From JBBSHJ01 sp038253135 (lineage in GTDB: Bacteria; Actinomycetota; Actinomycetes; Mycobacteriales; QHCD01), in the NCBI GenBank assembly GCA_038253135.1, contig JBBSHJ010000026.1, forward strand, positions 1-37,372: a stretch of 37,372 bases of DNA, in the 5' to 3' direction. The notes under the pieces are model-generated. The model saw only the letters and a list, made by a program, of their open reading frames with translations. It was not told where the DNA came from and ran no database searches. The position numbers and the translations under genes are program-made. The stretch's first letter is position 1. Each line of letters begins with the position of its first letter. Below are positions 14,456-19,918 of this stretch, piece by piece.

Positions 14456-14835
14456 GCCGAGCAGCGTAGTTGCTAGCCAGCACCCAACCGATCGCCGCCG
14501 CGCCTTGCCCGGGTAACCCGGGGCCGAAGACCTCGACGTGCCGTCCATCGGGAAACGAAGACCCAAAAGCCCGGCTCGGCGTGCGCCGGTTTCAGGCCCA
14601 GCACGTCGTTAGAAACGTGCCGGCGCTTCGCTTCGGTCGGTCCTCGTCCCTCTCCACCTCAACCAGCGATCTGCATTCGGCCGATCATCTACCCCAAGCC
14701 ATTAAGGCGAGTGGGCTGGCCGTTGCGCCTCAAGATTTCGTTTCAACGCGGCAAGCTCCCTCGACCACCAGGCGGGATCGGGCGTCGTCGAGCTCCGTGA
14801 CGCAGACATCGACGGAATGTGCTGATCGGCGACAT
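14456..14835. other. Intergenic region with predicted Nif3 promoter
   Basis: The Nif3 -10 candidate (TACGCT on the minus strand, 14463-14468) is at the left edge. The rest, about 360 bp, has no supported gene. A short minus-strand frame (ending at 14702) gives the protein-like stretch PDPAWWSRELAALKRNLEAQ, perhaps the tail of a lost gene, but it has no start or matching upstream part. Confidence 0.4.
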
Positions 14836-15318
14836 TCAGCTGCCCTCGGCGAACAGGCTGGCGTACCGGTCGAGGTAAAGCGGCCAGCCGCCGTGGCCGG
14901 AAACACCGGAGGCGACGCCTTCCCATCCCGGTCCATGCCGGTCGATGTGGCGATGGACCAGGTCGACGCGCGTGCGATCCGGCCCCTCGGCCAGGAACGT
15001 GACCTCGACCTCGCTGGCGTTATTTGGATCGGGCTCGAGCTGCCAGGTCGGACCGATGTCCCAGCTGAACACCACGCGGGTAGGCGGTTCGTAGGCGAGG
15101 ATCCGGGCCCAGCGGCATTCGCTGCCATCAACGCCCCGGTCGTAGATGTGACCACCGACCCGGGCCTCGAACCGAGTTTCAGCAATAGCCACGGACAGCA
15201 GATTGTGCTCAGCGGGTTTGAAGTCGCCGAACCGCTCGGTGAATACCTCGAAGGCTTTCTCGAGCGATGCGTGAACGACGATCTGTCGACGCACCTCAGC
15301 GGCAGTCCGATTTGTCAT
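14836..15318 (-). CDS. SRPBCC (AHSA1-like) family protein
   Basis: A 160-residue protein with the START-like helix-grip fold of the activator of Hsp90 ATPase 1 homologues: an IVVHASLEKAFEVFTERFGD opening, VGGHIYDRGVDGSECRWARI, PTRVVFSWDIG and VTFLAEGPDRTRVDLVHR, ending with a long helix GWPLYLDRYASLFAE. These proteins bind hydrophobic ligands; no substrate is known. It is downstream of an ArsR-type repressor and its start overlaps that gene's stop as ATGA (15315-15318), the classic ArsR-SRPBCC pair. Confidence 0.88.
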   Translation of the reverse strand: MTNRTAAEVRRQIVVHASLEKAFEVFTERFGDFKPAEHNLLSVAIAETRFEARVGGHIYDRGVDGSECRWARILAYEPPTRVVFSWDIGPTWQLEPDPNNASEVEVTFLAEGPDRTRVDLVHRHIDRHGPGWEGVASGVSGHGGWPLYLDRYASLFAEGS

Positions 15319-15638
15319 AGTGTCTCCCCGCTCGATCCGTCGACAACGTCTCCATAAGCGCCCAGGGTCCGGGACCAGAAGGTGTCGAGTTGGTCCCGAA
15401 GCGCCGCTACGCCCGCCGGATTGAGCCGATAGATCCGACGCGCTCCCGCGGCTCGCTCGACGACAAGGCCGGCATCCTTGAGCACCTTCAGATGCTGGGA
15501 CACGGCTGGCCGGCTGACCGGAAGCCGGTCAGCGAGCTCGCCGACCGCGAGCGCGCCCCCCGCGAGGTGCTCAACGATCGCCCGGCGGGTGCGATCACCG
15601 AGCACGGCCCATTCGTCGTCCCGATGGTAAGTCTCCAC
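15315..15638 (-). CDS. ArsR-family transcriptional repressor
   Basis: A 107-residue winged-helix protein: AVLGDRTRRAIVEHLAGGAL, VGELADRLPVSRPAVSQHLK, VLKDAGLVVERAAGARRIY, then RLNPAGVAALRDQLDTFWSR. No metal-binding cysteines are present, so it is of the ArsR type that pairs with SRPBCC proteins, not a metal sensor. The start is set at GTG 15638, one codon inside a possible TTG, because TAGCTT ends 7 nt before it, giving a leaderless mRNA. A perfect 6-bp-arm palindrome (15643-15660) covers that -10 box, so it very likely represses its own operon. Confidence 0.9.
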   Translation of the reverse strand: METYHRDDEWAVLGDRTRRAIVEHLAGGALAVGELADRLPVSRPAVSQHLKVLKDAGLVVERAAGARRIYRLNPAGVAALRDQLDTFWSRTLGAYGDVVDGSSGETL

Positions 15639-15642
15639 CAAC

Positions 15643-15675
15643 GGTAAGCTACAACTTACCGATGTTGCGAGTCAA
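15643..15675 (-). promoter_or_regulatory. Leaderless promoter and self-operator of the arsR-SRPBCC operon
   Basis: On the minus strand: TTGACT (15675-15670), an 18-bp spacer and TAGCTT (15651-15646), then 7 nt to GTG 15638. The palindrome GGTAAG-TTGTAG-CTTACC (15660-15643) spans the -10. A third GGTAAG half-site lies at about 15626-15631, inside the first codons of arsR. Confidence 0.65.
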
Positions 15676-16026
15676 CCTGTTGTGAACGACATCGGAGGGA
15701 GTCGATCCTGAAGGACGGTTCCCCGACCGTGACGGTCAGGACCGCCGTCGGCATGGCCGGCTCCGTGTCGGCGGGCGCGGCAGACGGTGGGCGCGGCAGG
15801 GATCGAACCTGCGACCACTCGCTTGTAAGGCATCTGCCTCAAAACGCTGTGCTGTAAGGGTTTCCACGCGCATCGGGCCGAGCGGAACGGCGCACGGCGA
15901 CCGCTGACTGAGGGCGACGCGCCATGTTTGTCTCGAGCACGGTTTCGCCATCCACGAGCGCGCATCGTCGGACAGATTTGCGGCGACGCTACGCAGTCGC
16001 CGCGTTGCCGGTGGCTTGCCGGTGTC
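15661..16026. other. Intergenic region around the left att site
   Basis: No gene is supported here. It contains the left copy of the tRNA-Val repeat (15787-15831) and a partial extra copy of its first bases, GGGCGCGGCAG (15773-15783). The stretch from 15832 to 16026, inside the island, shows no coding pattern. Confidence 0.5.
15787..15831 (-). repeat. Distal att site: 45-bp copy of the tRNA-Val 3' part
   Basis: 45 bp identical to 18327-18371, covering the tRNA-Val acceptor 3' strand, T arm, variable loop and anticodon arm up to the 5' half of the anticodon stem. The 5' half of a tRNA does not follow, so it is not a gene. It marks the far end of the integrated island. Confidence 0.93.
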
Positions 16027-16620
16027 TCAGCCCCTGACGAGGATGCGATCAGGTGTTTCCATCAGCTCGGTGACGGTGGTTTCTGGGCCGCCGACCAGGT
16101 CGGTGACGTACCTATACGGGACCGACAACTCGATGCTGTTCACGACCTGCATCGCCCACACTGTGCTGTCGGTGACGGGAGTGATGGCGAGTATCGCGTC
16201 GCCGGGCTCTGTGACCTGCTCGACCAGCCAGCCAGCGCTGTCGGCGCCGACGCATGGGACGATAACGAGCTCGTTGGCCCGGTCGCGCGGGTAGCTGAGG
16301 ATCTCGTCGCGCTGGCGCCGTATCTGGAGGCTGCTGTCCAGGATCCTCAGGGCCTGGAGTCGGTCCTCTGCGTGCTTGTCCATGAGGAGACGGCGGACCA
16401 GGTGGTAATCGTCGACGTCGTCGATGCGCTCGTCGTACCACAGAAAGTTGTCGGGGTCGGCTTGGTACTCAGCGCGGGCGATCTCCGCCACTAGGCGGCC
16501 GACCTCCGCGATGGACCAGTCGGCGACGAACAGTCCATGCAGCTGAGGCGACCACGCGGAGACCTTCTCCTCGATCTCCGTGCGCACGTAGACGTGCACC
16601 CGATCGGGACGGTCAGACAC
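16027..16620 (-). CDS. HicB-like protein with a long C-terminal extension
   Basis: A 197-residue protein. The first 55 residues look like a HicB antitoxin fold (VHVYVRTEIEEKVSAWSPQL, then HGLFVADWSIAEVGRLVAEI). The remaining 140 residues are unusual for HicB: a helical block (HLVRRLLMDKHAEDRLQALR, then IRRQRDEILSYPRDRANE) and an alpha/beta block (LVIVPCVGADSAGWLVEQVT, then PGDAILAITPVTDSTVWAMQ). No known domain is recognised there. It starts with GTG 16620 and overlaps the hicA stop by 8 nt, so the two are made together. Probable role: antitoxin of the upstream HicA, with an extra unknown function. Confidence 0.65.
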   Translation of the reverse strand: MSDRPDRVHVYVRTEIEEKVSAWSPQLHGLFVADWSIAEVGRLVAEIARAEYQADPDNFLWYDERIDDVDDYHLVRRLLMDKHAEDRLQALRILDSSLQIRRQRDEILSYPRDRANELVIVPCVGADSAGWLVEQVTEPGDAILAITPVTDSTVWAMQVVNSIELSVPYRYVTDLVGGPETTVTELMETPDRILVRG

Positions 16621-16846
16621 TTAGAGCCACCTCCAACGCTTCCTCGAGGGTAAGCCCAGCTTGCCGAACCAGGAAGTTCTTGACCTCATTGGCGCTGAGC
16701 TCACGACTGATCGATAGCACCAGGTTCCGGCGGCCGGGCGCCTTGAAGACCTTGTGTGAACCCTCCTGGCGTACACACCGATACCCGAGACTCTCGATCG
16801 CCCGCTCGAGCTTCCTCGGGGTGAGCGCTGGAAATGGACTGGGCAC
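16613..16846 (-). CDS. HicA-type toxin of the tRNA-Val island
   Basis: A 77-residue HicA/YcfA-like protein: TPRKLERAIESLGYRCVRQE, GSHKVF with the catalytic histidine, LVLSISRELSANEVKNFLVR and a C-terminal helix. It differs strongly from the other HicA in this window (5061-5306), so the pairs have separate origins. The usual VP-H segment is replaced by LVLSISRE, a small deviation. The start is GTG 16846; TAGCCT ends 8 nt upstream (16860-16855), suggesting leaderless transcription. The toxin is first and the HicB-like gene second, the classical hicA-hicB order. Confidence 0.75.
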   Translation of the reverse strand: MPSPFPALTPRKLERAIESLGYRCVRQEGSHKVFKAPGRRNLVLSISRELSANEVKNFLVRQAGLTLEEALEVALSV

Positions 16847-16860
16847 AGCGCCGAAGGCTA

Positions 16861-17522
16861 TCCGGTAGCAGCCAGACGCCGGGCGTTATCTGCCGAACGG
16901 GTTTGCGATCGCACCGCATCGCGAGCGACGTGAACCGGTTGGGCAAACGGCTGCGGCGACCGTGGCCGGCCTGTCACGCTTCGCGGCGCGCCGCCCCGGG
17001 CCATCCCCCCTTGGGCGGCGTGCACGAACACGGCTGGCCGCGGACGACAAGCGCGGCGGGCGCCGTGCGTGGCCGCTCGTCAGCGGTCGGGTGGAGGGGC
17101 GCGAGACGTTCCACAGACCCCGTGTTGCCGTCCGCCGCGGCGGCTCCCGGCGCGCAAGCAAGACCGGGAACGTCGCTGCCGCTTGCCTATTTAGATCAGA
17201 ACGCCGGCGCGTCAAGCCGGCACCCGAGATGACCGCGATGCTCTTGCCGTACCGCACCAGCAACGTCCAGTAGCTGTAAAAGCGGCACAACACCGACAGC
17301 TGGTTTCTGTATGTCTGCGGCATCACGTCGGCGTGCGGCGCGGATTCGTACAACCAGCAATCGTCGCCTCGGAGGACGAGGATTTCGTCCTGGTTGGTTC
17401 CGACGCCGCCGTTCGTGGGAATACCGGCATCGACGGACACCGGAAGGCGTACTCGGACCCGCCGGGACGGCGGGACCACGACACGACGTGGGCGGCACCG
17501 GCGGTCCGGGCGCCACGCTCGC
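16861..17522. other. Region of the island without a firm gene
   Basis: About 660 bp between hicA and the integrase remnant. The only coding-like stretch is a minus-strand segment at about 17200-17440 (entered separately). The rest is GC-rich DNA with long open frames on both strands that show no family features. Confidence 0.4.
17205..17440 (-). other. Coding-like segment, possible remnant of an unknown gene
   Basis: In one minus-strand frame, codons have G or C at most third positions and the peptide looks natural: DEILVLRGDDCWLYESAPHA, DVMPQTYRNQLSVLCRFYSY, then WTLLVRYGKSIAVISGAG. The TYRNQLSVLCRFYSYW part resembles the helix of an integrase SAM-like domain, but that is weak. A GTG at about 17436 could be a start. 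The frame is shared with the overrun of the broken integrase. Function unknown. Confidence 0.3.
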
Positions 17523-18243
17523 GCCAGGCCTCGACGAAAAGGTTTGCGGGAACGCTCGGCCTTGGCGCTGGCGCCGTAGCGGCGCAGCATCTGCGGCGAG
17601 CGCCAGCCGGCCTGCTCCATCAGGTCACCCTCGGCGCCACCAGCGGCCAGGTACCGGTGCGCGAAGGGGTGCTGGAACGAGTTCGGGTGCAGATCCAGAC
17701 CGATCGCGGCGCCGCGGCGCTTGACCATCTGGTAGATGCCGTTGCGGGTCATCGGTCCGCGGCCCTTCTCCGCGAGCCACAGCTCGGGCCGTCCGGCCCA
17801 CTTATCCCGGCCGCGGACCCGCAGGTAGCGGTCGATCGAGACGGCGGTCTCGGGATCGAACCGGACGAGGCGTTGCCGGTCGCCCTTGCCGGTGACCGTC
17901 GCGAGCCGGACGCCCACGTTGACGTCGGCCAGGGTCAGCCCGGCCAGTTCGGCCAGGCGCATGCCGGTCGCGCGAACATGCGCAGGATCGCGAGGTCACG
18001 GCGCTGGACGAACTCCTTGCCGGCGCAGGAGGCGAGCACCGCCCGCAGCTTTGGCGTCGTCGACGACCGGCACGATCTTCTCGGGCATCCGCGGCGCCCG
18101 CATGCCCAGCATCGGGTTGGTGCCGATTTCCGCCTCGTCGGCCAGCCATGGAACAGCTGTTTCGCCGAGAGCCGCCGGGTCTGCATCGAGACGTCCCACG
18201 AGGCGAGCAGCAGGCCAAAACCGTCGCCGACGGTCGCTGTCAT
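17523..18243 (-). pseudogene. Degraded tyrosine integrase of the tRNA-Val island
   Basis: Pieces of a XerC-like integrase lie in order in different frames: MTATVGDGFGLLLASWDVSM (from ATG 18243), LADEAEIGTNPMLGMRAPRM, LRAVLASCAGKEFVQRRDLA, then TGMRLAELAGLTLADVNVGV with the first catalytic arginine, and a C-terminal part ending RSPQMLRRYGASAKAE with the tyrosine. At least three frameshifts and an N-terminal deletion are visible. The second catalytic arginine is replaced: HPNSFQHPFAHRYLAAGG has Gln where this family has FRHTFAH. The normal stop is lost and the frame runs on. The enzyme is surely inactive. Its place next to the tRNA is typical. The end coordinate is approximate. Confidence 0.85.
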
Positions 18244-18326
18244 GGTCTACAGCAACCACTGTCTGACCGCTTGCTCAGGCAATCGACCGGGAGTCGGAGC
18301 CGTTTTCGTAGGTCAGAAGGCAAGTT

Positions 18327-18371
18327 GTGGGCGCGGCAGGGATCGAACCTGCGACCACTCGCTTGTAAGGC
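18327..18371 (-). repeat. tRNA-proximal att site (45-bp direct repeat)
   Basis: Identical to 15787-15831. It lies within the intact tRNA-Val gene, so insertion restored the tRNA. Confidence 0.93.
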
Positions 18372-18399
18372 GAGCGCTCTACCGCTGAGCTACGCGCCC
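18328..18399 (-). tRNA. tRNA-Val(UAC)
   Basis: The 72-nt minus-strand sequence folds into a full cloverleaf: acceptor GGGCGCG/CGCGCCC, D stem GCTC/GAGC, anticodon stem CTCGC/GCGAG with loop CTTACAA (anticodon UAC, valine), 5-nt variable loop, and T stem GCAGG/CCTGC with TTCGATC. The discriminator base is A. CCA is not encoded. The last 44 bases form the att repeat of the adjacent island. Confidence 0.97.
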
Positions 18400-18488
18400 G
18401 CGAGCAAGCTGAGCTCGGGAGCGAACTCTACCGTCCGGGCTGCACCCGGCCATACGACGCGGGCGGCCGCGACCGGCGTACCCGCAGC

Positions 18489-18956
18489 TCAGGCGAAGAC
18501 GGCGTCGAGAGCGCGCTTCCACGCCGACTGGTCACGCGGCTCACCGGGCTGGTTCATCTCGCCGAAGCGTACGACGCCGTCCCTGTCGATCAGGAACGTG
18601 CCGCGGTTGGCCATGCCGGCCTTCTCGTTGAAAACGCCGTAGCTCCTGGCGACCTCGCCGTGCGGCCAGAAGTCCGACAGCAGCGGGAACTCATACCCCT
18701 GCGCCTGCGACCAGCCCTTGAGCGCGAAGACCGGGTCGGTGCTCACGGCCAGCACCTGCACGTCCTCGTTCTGATAGGTCGCCAGCTCATCCCGCACCTG
18801 GCCCAGCTCGCCGGTGCACAGGCCGCTGAAGGCGAACGGGTAGAAGACCAGCAGGACGCGCTTCTGCCCGCGGTACGACGCCAGCTCGACCGGCGAGTTG
18901 TGCTGATCCTTGAGGGTGAAATCCGGTGCGGTGGTGCCGACAGCGACGTTGGCCAT
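18489..18956 (-). CDS. ahpE: Peroxiredoxin AhpE
   Basis: A 155-residue peroxiredoxin that reduces peroxides and peroxynitrite. It closely follows M. tuberculosis AhpE (Rv2238c): VFYPFAFSGLCTGELGQVRD with the peroxidatic cysteine at residue 47, FPLLSDFWPHGEVARSYGVF, ANRGTFLIDRDGVVRF and QPGEPRDQSAWKRAL. No second redox cysteine is present, so it is a one-Cys enzyme that needs an outside reductant such as mycothiol/mycoredoxin (known for the family). A ribosome-binding site AGGAGCGAGG precedes ATG 18956. The neighbouring DUF3052 and aceE genes match the mycobacterial order. Confidence 0.93.
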   Translation of the reverse strand: MANVAVGTTAPDFTLKDQHNSPVELASYRGQKRVLLVFYPFAFSGLCTGELGQVRDELATYQNEDVQVLAVSTDPVFALKGWSQAQGYEFPLLSDFWPHGEVARSYGVFNEKAGMANRGTFLIDRDGVVRFGEMNQPGEPRDQSAWKRALDAVFA

Positions 18957-19015
18957 TCCTCGCTCCTGCGTGAGTGGGTGCGATGCGGTGACCGGACCAG
19001 CCTAATGCGGGCGGC

Positions 19016-19465
19016 CTACCGCCTCCCGCGGCCCATCTTCGGAGCGACCAGGCGCGCTCCCGACCAATCACGCCCGACCGATACCGTGCTGGTCTCGGAC
19101 AGGCCGGCCGTCGGCGCGGCCTCGCTGATGTCCCACGGCTCGACGTGCCCCGCACGCCCGACCTTCGGGGTGAGCAGCCACACCACGCCGTTCTCGGTCA
19201 GCGGACCGATCGCATCGACGAGCGCGTCCACCAGGTCACCGTCGTCTTCGCGCCACCAGTGCAAGACGACATCGATCACCTCGTCCGACTTCTCATCGAG
19301 GAAGTCCGAGCCGCTGCGCTCCTCGAGCGCAGCGCGCAGATCCTCGTCCGCATCGCCCTCGACGTACCCGAGCTCCTGGATCACGGCGCCAGGCGCGATC
19401 CCCAGGCGGTCGGCGATACCGCCGCCCTGGGATTTCGCGGACCCCGGGTTCGCGGGAGTGGTCAC
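19016..19465 (-). CDS. DUF3052 family protein
   Basis: A 149-residue acidic protein of the DUF3052 family (compare Rv2239c), conserved beside aceE in actinobacteria. Features: SQGGGIADRLGIAPGAVIQE, LGYVEGDADEDLRAALEER, DEVIDVVLHWWREDDGDLVD, NGVVWLLTPKVGRAG and a C-terminal TVSVGRDWSGARLVAPK. Its role is unknown. I set the start at GTG 19465, not the ATG at 19474, because a perfect AGGAGG (19475-19480) touches that ATG but is 9 nt from the GTG. It is divergent from aceE. Confidence 0.88.
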   Translation of the reverse strand: MTTPANPGSAKSQGGGIADRLGIAPGAVIQELGYVEGDADEDLRAALEERSGSDFLDEKSDEVIDVVLHWWREDDGDLVDALVDAIGPLTENGVVWLLTPKVGRAGHVEPWDISEAAPTAGLSETSTVSVGRDWSGARLVAPKMGRGRR

Positions 19466-19918
19466 TGTTTGCATCCTCCTCGTCCGGATCTAGCTGTGCG
19501 GTCGGGCGTTGCCCTCAGACCTGCCTTGCCCCAACTATCCCCCACGGGTTCGCATCGTTGGGCTCGATCCACCGATGCCGCCACGAGTGCTCACCGGACG
19601 CGTGCGGCATGTCCCGACCCTCGTCGTCCAGTGGCCCGTGCCGGTACGTCGTGGAAAGATCGCTCTTGTCCTCTCGGCTCGATGCCGCTGCGTGGTTCGG
19701 GGTTGACCGGCGCCGGGGCGTGAGTTAGGCGCCTTGAGTATCAGGCTCGAGTGTGGGACACCCTGCCATACGTCCCCGAACCCCCGTGCTGGGACAATCG
19801 GACCGGACGAGAAAGTCGGACGTCCGAACACCCCCGAGCACTGCAGTCGCCGACAACCCCTCGGCACCGCCGGACTGGCCGAAAGATCCCCGGCCGAGAC
19901 AGCAAGGAGAACGCACCC
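19466..19918. other. Divergent control region between DUF3052 and aceE
   Basis: About 450 bp without a supported gene. It holds the AGGAGG of the DUF3052 gene (19475-19480), an aceE ribosome-binding site AAGGAG (19904-19909) and a possible weak promoter TTGACC-17-TAGGCG (19703-19731, plus strand). The short plus-strand open frames here do not look like proteins. Confidence 0.4.

Larger units (their letters stand above)
15787..18371. mobile_element. 2.5-kb integrated mini-island at tRNA-Val(UAC)
   Basis: Two perfect 45-bp direct repeats of the 3' part of tRNA-Val lie exactly 2,540 bp apart (15787-15831 and 18327-18371), the signature of tyrosine-integrase insertion into a tRNA gene. A degraded integrase starts 85 bp from the intact tRNA, as expected. 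Cargo: a HicA toxin and a HicB-like protein with a long C-terminal extension. No replication or transfer gene is visible. The flanking host genes (ArsR operon, ahpE) are intact, so the uninterrupted site should exist in relatives. Confidence 0.88.

Noticed and set aside
15788..15860. A second tRNA-Val gene
   Set aside because: Only the 3' 44 bases match; the 5' half (D arm and acceptor 5' strand) is absent. It is an att copy.
17196..17516. An Arg-rich minus-strand ORF in the island
   Set aside because: A different frame over the same bases has better codon bias and a more natural peptide; this one looks like its shadow.
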